A stretch of 64,000 nucleotides of DNA from Elephas maximus indicus (GCF_024166365.1 NC_064824.1:129261108-129325107), one strand, 5' to 3'. Shown: positions 10,170 through 21,950, counted from the first letter of the stretch. Notes: generated from the letters alone by a model not told the origin. Numbers and translations are program-made.

Positions 10170-11869
10170 ATGCTAGAAATCCCTCAACAGGGTTTTATTT
10201 CCTTAATGTGTTTAATTGTATATATGGAACCAGGTCATCTTCCATCGCCAAGATAATAACAATTACAATTTCAAAACAAAGGTGTGGCCATAAGTAGTCG
10301 AAATTTTGCCAAGCTCACTCTTCCCCTTTTTAGTACTAAACCTCCATAGAGCCAGATTCTCAGCACTTTAGATCTTGCCTTTTAATTAAAAACATTAAAA
10401 AGCAGTGCATCATGGAAATGCCTTTAACAAACATTTTATCATGAGAAATCCAATTAGGATCAGAGCATGTATTCAGAGATGTCTTTACCTGTTGACATTT
10501 CCAAAGGATTTCAGCCTTCAATGAGAGAGGAAAAGAGAATATAGACAGAGGCAAAAATGCTTGCTTCGCTGTTCTTTGATTATTATGCACCAGCCATACA
10601 ATTTATGTTTTCCACACAACAGTGATGATGATGGTTAACAAAAAAAAACTGCATCTTCAAAGTCCTAATTCATCTTAGAGAGCAGCTCTCCAGATGTCTT
10701 AATTGAACAAGTATTAAGAAAAAAAAAAAACCGAGATGACCATTTTAAAGGTAACATCCTCGATGTTCTTCTAGAATTATCTCAGCCTATAAACTATGGC
10801 TACATGTCAAGAAGCTGATATTACCTTTTCCTTTGAGTATTTGTATTTCCTTTCTTTCTCTTTCCTCTCCAGGCCATGTTTAACAATTTGGCACAGTGTG
10901 CTAAAAATAGCTCGTGTGCACTGTTTTTCCTTTTAGCTTTGTGGTTACAAGCTGATTTCTCATTGTCTTTGAGACTAGGAAAATCTCATGTGAACTCAGT
11001 AAGCATATTTGATTGAAACTCGCGGCCTATTAATTCGACACTGGATTTGGGGACCGCCGTTCAACTAACCCCTTCAGCACAACCGTTCCCACCCCCAATG
11101 TAATTGTGTCCCCTTTTGGAATGTATTTCTGCCCACGTAGTATCTGGTATTAAATGGTTCTGAGTTGCTATAGTTAGATGGACTCTATTTTTAGTAACAG
11201 TTTCCCTGCCATACATACAGCTGCTCATTAACGCTGGAAGCCTTTTTCACAAAGCCTGCGTTCTCTTCCTTTTTAATGCCTAATAGGCTTATGAGGGCAA
11301 ATACAAACACGGGTTATATTTAGTTTTCTACTCAGCCCTGTCAAGCTAAAGTCTAGAGGAAGTTATAAATACACTACAAGGAAAATGTCTCATTTCCTTT
11401 AAGTCGCATTTTAATACCACGGAGTATCATGGTATAAGGAAAAAAGGGAAGACTTCCGTAGAATCAAAGGTTAAGTACATTAAAATTTGACTTTTTGAAC
11501 GCATTGTACAATATGCGGCATTGATATCCACATTATACCAGATATCGAAGTAAAAAAAAAAAAATTTTTTTGTAGACAGTCATTAAATGTTTATGGAATG
11601 TGGAAGGATTGATATTGTGTAGCAGGTATTCGAAAAAGGTTGGTGGCTTCGATGAATATATCATCTGTATAGTTTATCCTTTGGGATCGGAGAGAATAGT
11701 CTGGTAAGCGAATTCTCCAAAAAGGGTTCTGCAAACCCAGAAGTGTCCAACCCGTTCCCAGGAGCAGGATCAGCAGTCAGAGCTGTCTCAGCTGCTTCCT
11801 CCGCAGTCGTGATTTTTCACTAACACAGATGCAAAAAGAGGTATCCCCTGGCTTGGGAGTGAGTTGTTT
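10170..11869. other. SINE-free noncoding stretch
   Basis: No repeat family is recognised for about 1.7 kb in a SINE-dense window. The part from about 10.85 to 11.75 kb is compositionally mixed and could hold conserved noncoding elements. No open frame or splice-bounded exon stands out. Confidence 0.4.
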
Positions 11870-12035
11870 AATTCCTAAACTTGGGTGTCTTTATCTGATG
11901 ACTAGTGGGGAAGACCTACCTCATAGGGTTGTCATGAAATGGCATGAGGTAATTAATATAATAATCTAGTTCAGTTCCTGGTGCTAGATGGAAATGATTT
12001 ATAAGTTGAGGTAATCATTATTATCCACAAGTATA
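11870..12035 (+). mobile_element. MIR fragment
   Basis: Resembles the second half of MIR: ACCTACCTCATAGGGTTGTC, then a 'CAGTTCCTGGTGCTAGATGG' block in place of the usual 'cagtgcctggcacatag'. Confidence 0.55.
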
Positions 12036-13206
12036 TGAATTTCACCTCCAGCAATCCCCTTAATCCTTGACTTCTTTTTTCTTTCTTTCAACTTCTCTCC
12101 ATTATGCATCAGTGTTTTTCCCTCTCTATTTGTCTTTTTCTCGTTCCCTTTGTCCCACTCACAAATCAGAGCAAGGCTGCTTAGTGATCCTAAGAGCAGT
12201 GCTTCAGATATGCCCAGAAGCAAAAAAGAGGAAGCCAGCACTTTTGAAATAAAATATTCAAAGTGAAATATAGGACTAGAGATAACGATTGTAAACACCC
12301 TTAAAATTGAGTCCAGAACGCTCAAAATATCTTCTTCAGATTGTCCCCAGAATTTCCATCTACTAAATGTAATTTGTTTTCTTCACGCTGTCAACACTTA
12401 AAAACAAACAAAACTAGGTCTTATTCCATTTTTTTTAACTTCATGTTTTTTGCAGAGAGCAGTATTTACTCATTAATATTGCTGGGTTTTGATGTGGGCT
12501 TCAGTTATCAAGCCTTCTCTAATATTTGTATTGCAAATGTGTCCTACTTCAGCCGCACGATGGATAAAATAGGCTGCCAGGTATTAGCCTTGGGAACTCA
12601 TATATTACTAAAGTGGTTCTATAGGAGAGCATGTGAGAAATTCCAAATACGTGGCTTACAGTCATGTAAGGAATTGCCTGGTACAAGTTGGGACCCACAT
12701 TTGTAAGCATTTTCCCACACTTAGCACACCTTTCTCTCTTTGTTTGTTTTTCTTTTTCTTTCTCCCTAAGATGTGATGTTTCCTAAGACAGGAGTTAGAC
12801 AGCTCACCAGCACTGATGAAAGTGCAGGAATTCAGTGTCTAAACATGAATGACAATGGGAAAATGGTCTACTTGCTGAGATGTTACCACCTTTCATTACA
12901 GCAAACGTTGGCCAAGAGATGATCATCAGTCCTTCTCTGGGTACACCTGTAACCTCAGCTTTATTACTGATTTTTCTTTTCATTTCTTTTTTTTAAATCA
13001 AGATCTTATCGTAGTGCAGAAATGTGTCATTTTTTTATAATCAGCATTGCAGATTCATGAAAAAATTAAATGGGAACCCCTGTACTTTAAAAGCAGACAC
13101 TGGGCATTGTCTCCATCGGTGTTAACACTCTCGTGAAGCAGCTGGTCACATCCTTGCTGTAGTGCCTCCAGAACTGTGCTGTCCCATAGAGAACCCACTA
13201 GCTGTG
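12036..13206. other. Unassigned noncoding sequence
   Basis: No SINE, LINE or exon is recognised. The open frames here (for example 121 codons at 12341-12706) have no recognisable domain, start context or splice context and look random. Confidence 0.4.
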
Positions 13207-13210
13207 TGTG

Positions 13211-13554
13211 GAGCCATCAGTGGTTCAGTGGTAGAATTCTCACCCTTCGTGCAGGAAACCCAGGTTCGAATCCTGAGCAATGCACCTCAAGCAGAGCCAC
13301 CGGCTGTCTGTCCGTGCAGGCGTAGGTGTTGTCATGATGCTGAACAGGTTTCAGTGGAGCTTCCAGACTAAGACCAGGAATAAGACCTGGTGATCTACTT
13401 CTGAAAATCAGTCAATGAAAGCCCTATGGATCACAATGGTCTGATCTGCAACCAATTATGGGAACTGCAAAGGAGAGGGCAGTGTTTTGTTCCATCGTAC
13501 ATGGGGTCACCATGAGTTGGGGGCCAACTCAACAGCAGCTAATGATAACAACAA
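13211..13554 (+). mobile_element. tRNA-Gly-headed SINE with RTE tail
   Basis: The first ~73 nt resemble a glycine tRNA gene: TGGTTCAGTGGTAGAATTC (box A region), GGTTCGAATCC (box B), and AATGCA at the acceptor end. A ~200-nt body follows, holding CAGGTTTCAGTGGAGC and GACCTGGTGATCTACTTC. The tail TGTTTTGTTCCATCGTACAT, GGGGCCAACTCAACAGCAGC and AACAACAA resembles the RTE terminus. It is distinct from the common AfroSINE in head and length (~345 bp). A second copy lies at 21.95-22.29 kb. It is not a functional tRNA gene. Confidence 0.8.
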
Positions 13555-14145
13555 GCCATATGTGGCTACTTAAATGGCAATGAGTTAAGATTAGTAAAGC
13601 TAGAAATTCAGTTCCTTATTGGCAATAGCCACATGTCGCTTGTGGCAATCATATTGGACAGTGCAGGTATAAAACATTTCCTGCCTTGTAGAAAGTTTGT
13701 TGGAAGGTGCTGCTCTAGAATCTGGATTTTTCCTGGTAAAGCAAAGCTGGAGATCTGCATTGTACCAGATGATATATTTGGTTTGTTACTCTGGACCTTT
13801 GTTACTCTAAACCAGTGTTCAAATGAAGACTCTTCCACTGCGTGACTCCTTTAGACATTTCAGTACTCAGCACAAGAAGGTCATCACTCTGCTCTTCTGA
13901 CCTAATGGTTTGTTGCTTTGGAAAGACCTAAAGTCACAGATTCAGACTTCTGCTGCTCTTATGCAATTCAGCATTCAATAAGCAGCGAGGGCGTCAACCT
14001 TTGTTCTAACCCACTTTGTTCGTAAGCATATTGAGCAAGGCCAACAATCTAGCTATCATGTTCTCCCTGAATGCAACAGGGATTGTGAGTACATAGTCAA
14101 GGCCATAACGCCATTCTGAAATTAGGCTTCCCAAGTTTACTGTGT

Positions 14146-14199
14146 CACATGAGGTTGCTCTGAGTCGGAATCAACTCTACAGCCCCTAACAACAACAAC
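14146..14199 (+). mobile_element. 54-nt RTE/SINE tail insertion
   Basis: An extremely 5'-truncated tail (GGTTGCTCTGAGTCGGAATC, then the AACAACAAC end) bounded by AGTTTACTGTGT (14134-14145) and AGTTTACTATAT (14200-14211), a 12-bp target duplication with two differences. Confidence 0.72.
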
Positions 14200-14214
14200 A
14201 GTTTACTATATGGA

Positions 14215-14407
14215 GTCCCTGGAGGCTGCTAACCAAAAGGTTAGAGGTTTGAGTCCACCCAGAGGCACCTGGAAAGAAAGGCCTGGTGATCTACTTCCAA
14301 AAAATCAGCCATAGGAAACCCTACAGAGCACAGCCCTACTCTGACACACATGGGGTCATCATGAGTTGGAATCAACTTGATGGCAACCATTTCAATTTTT
14401 TTTTTTT
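14215..14407 (+). mobile_element. AfroSINE, long form
   Basis: Head AGTCCCTGGAGGCTGC, centre GAAAGGCCTGGTGATCTACT and tail AGTTGGAATCAACTTGATGG with a T-run. Flanked by TTTACTATATGGA (14202-14214) and TTTACTGTATGGA (14408-14420). Its target is the right flank of the preceding 54-nt insertion. Confidence 0.85.
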
Positions 14408-14420
14408 TTTACTGTATGGA

Positions 14421-16109
14421 AAATGCGACACATATAAAAAGACTCAACATATTCAAGAACCTCAGCACAGAGCACGAGGACCAACTGCTAGGGAAAAATT
14501 AGAGAGATAATAGGAAGCTGTTTTAGTCCTAGGACTGAGCCAGTCTTTTGCAGTAATCGTCTCAGTTTAAGCACATATAATATTTTCTGGTCTATCCCTC
14601 CTCATTATTTGGACATTAATTTCCCCTTTCTAAAATGCATCTATTATATTTGGCATTCCAATAAGTGTTTTATTAAACGTGGGTTGAGCTGCCTTTCACT
14701 TAACTCTGCCTTGAGCTTATTAAATTAAAAAAAAAAAAATTTGTTAAGAAGATCAAAGTTCCTTCTTTTAATTCCCTTAGATCCTTTGGGGAAACCAGTG
14801 TTTATCCCTGTAAAGTTCAAGTCTGCATAACTAAACGTCAGCCAAAGCTGACATCCAACCACCAAGGCTGGCCGAGGCTACTTCCCCCTCCTTTCCTAGT
14901 CTTCGTATTCCATTCCCAGGCCAGACTACGGTTTGGAAGTGGCTGAATGAATTCACAAGTACACCTTTTGCACTTTCACACACTGTTTGAAGGCAGAAGT
15001 ATTAGATTTCACAGCCCTGACAAACACTTCAAAGTCATTTTGAGGCATCTATTACTTTATTAAGCCAGGGCAATAATGATCTACAAAGTGCCAACTTGTT
15101 CATGTTTTCCTACTCTTCCTTCATTTCCTTGTAAATGCTACAGTCCTATTTCCATGCTGAAACACCAGGTACTACACTGCCTTTAAAAGTACAGACCTGC
15201 CAGTGATCACAAATAAAGAGCTAACACCACATAGCTAAGTGGCTTCCATAGATATGGAAGCTCCACAAGGGTAGAAAAGATTGCTGTAGTCTCTTGTCCC
15301 TTTGCCTATGGCACTATGTATGTACGCACTTTATTTCCCCACCTTCTTTATGTCTGTCCTCCATATGTGCCTATTGATACTGTGAGACCCAATAACGGTC
15401 CATTACAGATAGTTGGTCCTTATAGTCTCTCAAGAGATATTTAAATGAGGGTGTCCACCTAGTCCAACACTTGCTAACCCAAATGGAGACCATGTAAGTA
15501 CAAATAGTCTGCTCTGTACTCAAGGGACACGCAATGCAGTCATGGAGGTAAGTCTGACCCATGTGAAGCAATAATGAAAAATTCTAGACTAATTAACTGG
15601 GAATTTGGAGAAACGAATTATCCTCCCTGGTTCTCTTTCTACTTTGATGTCATATGAAGTCTAGGCCTGCATTACTAGGGGGCTCCATTATGCTTTAAAA
15701 GCTGCTAGTCTTGTGGATGTTAAGCACCGAGGTGACAATTGAACTGCCATTCCTGAAACTTGACCTTGTCACTTTTAACAAGGCCGGTTCTTACGAAGTG
15801 ATCCCAAGCACTTAGGATCTATTTGTCAGCAGCTAGTGAAACTCTAGCCTAGTTGATATCTACACTTACCTCTCCCTTCTCTAACAGACCACAGTGGGTT
15901 AGAGACATGGGGGTGAATGACTTTCAAGCCACAGTAACCAAATCTGTCTCTATAATGTTATCTGTTATCACTCTGTCCTGTCCAAATCGTCTGCAAGTTC
16001 CTATCAGTGAATAAATTCCATGGATTCTAAGTGTTAAATCTTGTTCTGATTATTGGTTACCCTACTTATAGGGAAAACAGAAATGGTTTAGCAATCATGG
16101 CCCTTCTAC
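14421..16109. other. Unassigned noncoding sequence
   Basis: No recognised repeat or exon. The reading frame at 15371-15571 (minus) has no family resemblance. Confidence 0.4.
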
Positions 16110-16273
16110 CAAATGAAAGGTTGGCAATTCATACCCATCCAACAGTTCCACAGGAGAAAGACCTGGTGATCTGCTCCTGTAAAGATTACAGCCTAGAAAA
16201 CCCTATGAGGCAGTTCTGCTCTGTCACATGTGGTCGCCATAAGTCAAAATCAACTCACCAGCACCTAATAACA
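16110..16273 (+). mobile_element. AfroSINE, long form, headless
   Basis: Contains GGTTGGCAATTCATACCC (box B region), AGAAAGACCTGGTGATCTGC and a tail ending CACCTAATAACA. Confidence 0.82.
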
Positions 16274-16784
16274 GAAACATTTAAAAAAAGATCAAACGTT
16301 GAACAACTTGGAAATGGTATCTACCCAGCAAAACTGAGGCAGAGTTATCTATGAATACAACCAGCTGTCTTGAATATGTCTGAATATAAGTATACAGCTT
16401 CCAAGGAAACTTCTCTGCAAATATCTAAGGACTGATGCTACAGTGTACCTCCCAGTGCCACAGCTGTGCTAAGTCTTCCCCATAAGTGGTGTGCCCTGAA
16501 GCAGACACTTCTCTACCACCATCATCCTGGCCCCACGGCTTTCATTTCTGCCGCCTTAAATTCTGCACCTAGGAGATGCACTTGAGCACTTGAGTGCTTT
16601 CCTGCCTTTTCCAGGCTGACGAAGCAGCTTGTCCTCAGTCAACTCATAGTCAAGTTTGCTTAGATGTTCTTTTAGCTTTTTGTCTTTTTTTAGCTTGAGG
16701 TGTCTCATGTTATTTTCCTACACTGACCTTCAAATCTTGTGTTGATATTTATCTTTTCATACATCACTTCATATCTTCTTCCCC

Positions 16785-16900
16785 AATTAAATTGTAAGAT
16801 ATTTGAAGGTAAAGATCTTTCTTGGGCTTTATTATACTTACCAAATCGTCTAACACTGTGCCTACTAAGTGATAGACACTACATAAATACTTATTAGCTT
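16785..16900 (+). mobile_element. LINE-2 3' end fragment
   Basis: The order TAAGATATTTGAAGGTAAAG, then ACACTGTGCCTACTAAGTG, then CATAAATACTTATTAG matches the L2 terminus. Confidence 0.55.
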
Positions 16901-17029
16901 ATTAATAGCAAAATGACTCTTTTTTCATCTAACTTTAATATTTTGCCCTTGAAATTTTGTTGACTGTATAAAGAACAAAAGTAAAGTACATAGGCCATTA
17001 GATGTCTTCTCAACATTGCACATATGATA

Positions 17030-17323
17030 CATTTATTCATTCTTGCTTTCAGTCAACAAATATTTATTGAGTACCTCCAATACAACTGGCTCTGTTCTAG
17101 GTGCTAAGAATACAACTGTGTAAGAAAGAATGAAGTGTACATTTCTAGTGAGGAGGAGAGGGAGATAGGTGACTAACAAAATGGAAAATATATATCATGT
17201 CAGATGGTGATAGATATGTGCTAGAAAGAAAAAATACAACATGGACAAAGATTAGGGAGTATGAGGTGGGAGGCACAGGTAGAGGCTATAAGTTTTAATA
17301 AGATGGTCGGAGGAGAATTCAGC
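17030..17323 (-). mobile_element. LINE-2 3' fragment, left part
   Basis: Starts TCAACAAATATTTATTGAG (complement of the L2 end) and continues with TGTCAGATGGTGATAGATA-like sequence. It is cut by the insertion at 17324-17690 and resumes after it. Confidence 0.65.
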
Positions 17324-17690
17324 ATTGTTGGTAGTTGCCATTGACTCAGCTTCAACTAATGGCAGCCCCATGTACAAGAGAACAAAACATCACTCAGTCC
17401 TGTGCCATCTTCATGATAGTTGGTATGCTTAAACCCATTGTTGTGGCCACTGTATATTTTGAGTGCTTTTCAACCAAGGAGGCTCATTTTCCAGTACTAT
17501 ATCAGACAATATTCTGTTGTGATCCAAAGGGTTTTCTCTGGCCAATTTTCAGAAGTAGATCACCAAGCCTTTCTTCCTAGTCTGTTTTAGTCTGGAAGCC
17601 CTACTGAAACCTGTCCACCATGAATGACCCTACTGGTATTTGAAATACCAACTGCATAGCTTCCAGCATTATAACAATACGCAAGCCATC
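17324..17690 (-). mobile_element. RTE/AfroSINE-related composite
   Basis: The first ~130 bp match the RTE 3' end on the minus strand (CCTGTGCCATCTTCATGATAG, CATTGTTGTGGCCACTG-like blocks). The rest shares AfroSINE pieces (TTTTCAGAAGTAGATCACC). It interrupts the L2. Internal boundaries are uncertain. Confidence 0.6.
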
Positions 17691-17840
17691 AGAGTTTGAC
17701 AAACTGACGGACAAGTGGTGGATGACCTCACTAAGAGGGTGATATTTGAGGAAAGATCCTAAGAGAATGAGGGATCAAACTGTATAACCTGTAGAGAACA
17801 TTAGGAATGTTCAAAGAAACAAGCCTCATATAGGCAGTTG
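17691..17840 (-). mobile_element. LINE-2 3' fragment, right part
   Basis: Continues the L2 at 17030-17323: GGTGATATTTGAGGAAAGATC lies about 100 bp farther in on the same strand of the L2 consensus. Confidence 0.55.
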
Positions 17841-17999
17841 TTGAGTCTTTGGCATTTCAATGGGTGATCTTCTAAGCTTGATATTCCCTCTGTAAAAAAG
17901 AGTCCCATAAATGACTCCACAACCCTTTGTGCTTACTTACACCTAAATGTGAATCACAGTGTGTTATTAATGTTTTATTACATGTCTCATTCAAGAGAC

Positions 18000-18110
18000 T
18001 ATGACTTATTTGAAGGCAAGGATTATCTCATTTATCAACACAAACCTCATAATATTTAATACAATTCCTGGCCAACAGTGAGAGGTCAATAAATATTTGT
18101 AGAATAGTGA
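18000..18110 (+). mobile_element. LINE-2 3' end fragment
   Basis: TTTGAAGGCAAGGATTATC, then TTCCTGGCCAACAGTGAG, then TCAATAAATATTTGTAGAAT matches the L2 terminus. Confidence 0.6.
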
Positions 18111-19455
18111 ATAAATCTTTACTCAGGTGAATAATTCATCTCTTCTAAATCCAAAGCATAGCTTATACTAATTTGAGTCCAATGATGTTCGTGTAGATAC
18201 ATTTATTTTTAATGTAAACACTTGGAAAACTTTTGAAAAAAAAGAATTAAATTTCTTCTAAAAAGTCAAAGTAAACCTGACACCACCACCTTTTTTCGGC
18301 CCTTCTGGCTGGACCACAGAGAGCTCACCAAATATGGATCTAAAACTGGGTAGCACATTTGCTACTGTTTAATAAAGAAGGAACAGCTAGTACAGGGAGA
18401 GATGGTGTAGGTTCCCACAGGAAAATTTTAATCTAGCACACATAGTACTGATTTAGCTCTGGAGCTATTAACATGAGGAAGGAGTAAAGTTCAAGTCACC
18501 CAAAGATCCAAGGGCAAACAAGTTAACTGCACAGTCTCCCCCACTTAATTATGGTTGTATAGAAACATAACTTTCTGACTTTTAAGATGGGAGAGCAGGG
18601 GATATGAGGATTGCCAATTTCTTCTTAACAATGAGCTATAGCTCATGGAAGGGAAGTTTTTCTTTTTCTTTTAACACATCCAAAGTTCTTCTCATTATTG
18701 ACTACAAGAGCCCCCAAGTCAGGCAAGTTTAGCAGTCTAAGCCGGGTCATCCATCCAGAATGTCTCTTCACCTAAGGAAGGCTATCCATTGAGTGGTCCT
18801 GCAGGCTGACACCAAGTCCACTGTTGATAAGCTCCGTGGTGACAAAGTATCATAAGGAAGGTGATTCCAATCAAGTAAAATCTATTGCAATTATAGTTGA
18901 TACCAACAGGCCAAATGTAGTCATCCGGTATCCCTCAACACCCAACTGTGAGCACTCCACCGTGTCTCTTGAAGTACTTAGGGAAGCTCAGATGACTCAG
19001 AGCCCTGCCATATGCTTGTTGGCCCTGAGCTCCTGTAGCAGTTCCAGTGAAATCTGCTGCTGGCTTCCAGCCAGCCAGGATTGTGTTTGCTGGAACTGCT
19101 CTAGTTATTTAATAGAGGGCCAGATAGGGGTATTGTTCTTAATGGTACCTCTCTACCATCCCCACAGGGTACAAGTTGCCTCCAAAAGGCTGCTACAGTC
19201 ACCTCTCCAGCTCAGGTTCCATCCCCTGTCCACCTCTAACTCTCTTGACTCATCTGGTTTCCACCCCATGGGCTGGACTTGTTCTCTCTGCATGGGTCAC
19301 TCAAGTTGACAAAATAGCTAGAGAGCTTACTGATTTTACAGCTGACACTTAGAGCTGTTTCTTCAGTGGTTGAGCTTTAGCACTACAGGGCAAAGGACAG
19401 CCACACTCGCTCTCCTCAGTGCCATCCAGCAAGTGTCCCAGGCTACTGCTCCTCT
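18111..19455. other. Unassigned noncoding sequence
   Basis: No repeat is recognised. The 161-codon frame at 18824-19309 has no recognisable domain, and its composition resembles surrounding noncoding DNA. Confidence 0.4.
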
Positions 19456-19660
19456 GAAAAAAAACTCATTGCCATCAAGTCAATTCCAACTCATAGCAAC
19501 CCTACAGCACAGAGTAGAACTGCCCCACAGGGTTTCCAAGGCTGTAAATCTTTAGGGAAGCAGGCTGCCAGGTCTTTCTCCTGGGAACGGCTGGTAGGTT
19601 CGAACCATCGACCTTTTGGTGAGCAGCCGAGTGCTTTAATGACTGCGCCACCAAGACTCC
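19456..19660 (-). mobile_element. AfroSINE, long form
   Basis: A well preserved reversed copy: GTCAATTCCAACTCATAGC, the central GTAAATCTTTAGGGAAGC, GGTTCGAACC and a terminal CACCAAGACTCC. Flanks CTACTGCTCCTCTGA and CTACTTCTCTGA suggest an imperfect target duplication. Confidence 0.88.
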
Positions 19661-20039
19661 TACTTCTCTGAGAGGGGATGTGAATGGAATATCATCCCTG
19701 GTCCCCCACCAAAGAATAGTGCATAAGGAATCACCAGTGAGCTCCTAACTCTCTGGGTTCTGGTACAGCCAACACATCAGAGAGGAAATGATGTGTTGCC
19801 CAGGTAAGTGGGCACAAGGTAGATGGGGACTCAATTTTTCCAATTCATAACGAAAATTGTTTTTCAAAACATTAATCATAGGCTAGCTCAGGAAGCTCCT
19901 TAAATCTTCTGTTTGCTTGTGAATACAAAGTTCTGCTTTTAGGGAGCAATGAATACTATGGGGTAGCCTGGAGATCACCTCCAAACTGGCAGGCAGAAAT
20001 CCACGAAGATTAGATTTCAAAGAATGCTAGAGCTGGATT

Positions 20040-20140
20040 TGAAATTCTAATTCTTTATTTTACAGTTGAAAACCTAAGGCTTTGGGAAGTTAAAGGATGA
20101 ACTCAAGATCGCTGCTGGAGCTTTTCCACTGGGTATACTG
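20040..20140 (-). mobile_element. MIR core fragment
   Basis: TATTTTACAGTTGAAAACC followed by GGGAAGTTAAAGGATGAACT corresponds to the MIR complement 'attttacagatgaggaaactgag...gttaag'. Confidence 0.5.
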
Positions 20141-20374
20141 AGACCTCTGACCTAACTCCTTAACTGAGTTCACATATGGTTCACTCTAACTCTCATCTGT
20201 CTCCAAACTCTGTCCAATGAAGTTGACTATTTGATATTCCTTCCCTAAAGGAAGAAACAGGAGCCCTAAATTACATGTAGTTTCCCTCAACTTACTCAAA
20301 AACATGAACCCAAACGTTTCCCTATGACTCAGATGGTGCCGTATCATCATAAACCTCTGTCTTCCTGACCCAAC

Positions 20375-20475
20375 TCTAAGCCCAATAAAGGCAGAGGCTG
20401 TCCTTATGGTGGTGCTTCCAGTGTTTAGCAAATGATTCATACTTAGCACTGAATATTCATGTATTAAATAAATGA
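20375..20475 (+). mobile_element. LINE-2 3' end fragment
   Basis: AAAGGCAGAGGCTGTCC, then AGTGTTTAGCAAATGATTC, then TTAAATAAATGAATAAA is L2-terminus-like. Confidence 0.5.
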
Positions 20476-20482
20476 ATAAACC

Positions 20483-20547
20483 CTTCTAATGTTATGGTGT
20501 TGGTGAAGAACGTTGAATATACCATGGACTGCCAGAAGAAAAAACAA
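20483..20547 (+). mobile_element. RTE fragment, left of L1 insertion
   Basis: Matches 42.44-42.49 kb of the RTE copy there (TTATGGTGTTGGTGAAGAA, then ATGGACTGCCAGAAGAA). It stops at AGAAAAAACAA, where the L1 begins. Confidence 0.82.
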
Positions 20548-21611
20548 TGTGCTGAGTGAAATTAATTTGTTGCAAAAGGACAAATATTGTATGAGACCAC
20601 TATCAGAAGAACTCAAGAAAAAGTTTAAACACAGAAGAAAATATTATTCTATGGTTACGAGGGTGGGGAGGCAGGGAAAGGAGAGTTCACTAACTAGATA
20701 CTAGACAAGAATCATCTTAGGTGAAGGGAAGGACAACACACAATACAGGGGAAGTCAGTACAACTGGACTAAACCAAAAGCAAAGAAGTTTTCCGAACAC
20801 AACCAAACACTGTGAGGGACAGAGTAGCAAGGGCTGGGATCTGGGTACTATGGTTTCGGGGAACACCTAGGTCAATTAGCATAACAAAGTTTATCAAGAA
20901 AATGTTCTGCATCCCACTTTGGTGAGTGGTGTCTGGGGTCTTAAAAGCTTGTGAGCAGCTACCTAAGATGCATCAGTTGATTCCAACCCACTTGGAGCAA
21001 AGGAGAATGAAGAACACCAAAGACAAAAGGAAAATATTAGCCCAAGAGATAAAAGGGCCACATAAACCAGAGACTCCATCACCCTGAGACCAGAAGAACT
21101 AGATGGTGCCTAGCTACCACCAATGACTGCCCTGACAGGGAACATAACAGAGAATCCCTGACAGAGCAAAAGAAAAGTGTGGTGCAGAACTTAAATTCAC
21201 ATAAAAACATCAGACTTAAGGGCCTGACTGAGACTGGAGGAACCCCCGAAGCTATGGCCCTCGGACGCTTTGTTAACCCAGAACTGAAACCATTACTGAA
21301 GCCCACTTTTCAGATAAAGATTAGACTGGACTATAAAACATAAAATAATACTTGTGTAGAATGTGCTTTTTAGTTCAAGCAGATGCACAAGACCGAGTAG
21401 GCAGCTCCTGTCCAGAGGCAGGATGAGAGGACAGCAAGGGACAGGAGCTGGTTGAAGAGATGCAGGAAGCCTGGCGTGGAAAGGGTGCTGTCGCATTATG
21501 TCACATTATGGGGATTGCAACTAGTGTCACATAACAATATGTGTATAAGTTTTTGTATGAGAAATTAACTTGACTAAACTTTCACCTAAAGCACAATAAA
21601 AAATTAAAAAA
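20548..21611 (+). mobile_element. L1 3' end inserted in an RTE
   Basis: Begins at the end of ORF2 (GCTGAGTGAAATTA, then ATTGTATGAGACCACTATC). It runs through the lineage-type 3' UTR, including GAACTAGATGGTGCCTAGC, to an AATAAA-containing A-rich tail. AGAAAAAACAA (20537-20547) and AGAACGAACAA (21612-21622) are an 11-bp target duplication inside the RTE. It is 5' truncated and about 1.06 kb long. Confidence 0.85.
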
Positions 21612-21622
21612 AGAACGAACAA

Positions 21623-21932
21623 AACTGTCTTGGAAGAAGTATGGCCAGAATGCTCCTTAGAAGCAAGGATGGTGAGACTTCGTCTCACATAGTTTGGACA
21701 TGTTATCCAGAAGGACCAGTCCATTGAGAAGGACATCATGCCTGGTAAAGTAGAGGGTCAATGAAAATGAGGAAGACCCTCAATGAGATGGATTGACAGA
21801 ATGGCTGTAACAATGGGTTGAAGCATAACAATGATCATGAAAATGGCGCAGGACCAGCAGTGTTTCCTTCTGTTGTACATGGGGTTGCTACGAGTCAGAA
21901 CCAATTCAACGGCACTTAACAACAACAACAAC
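21623..21932 (+). mobile_element. RTE fragment, right of L1 insertion
   Basis: Continues the split RTE: GAATGCTCCTTAGAAGCAAG, then GGACATCATGCCTGGTAAAG, to the tail GGCACTTAACAACAACAAC. Confidence 0.85.
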
Positions 21933-21950
21933 AGGGTTAACAATGAGGGG

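Noticed and set aside
13211..13283. Glycine tRNA gene
   Set aside because: The head resembles tRNA-Gly but is fused to a SINE body and RTE tail, carries mismatches in the stems, and has a second diverged copy at 21.95 kb; it is a SINE.
18824..19309. 161-codon plus-strand frame
   Set aside because: No domain, no promoter or splice context, ordinary noncoding composition.
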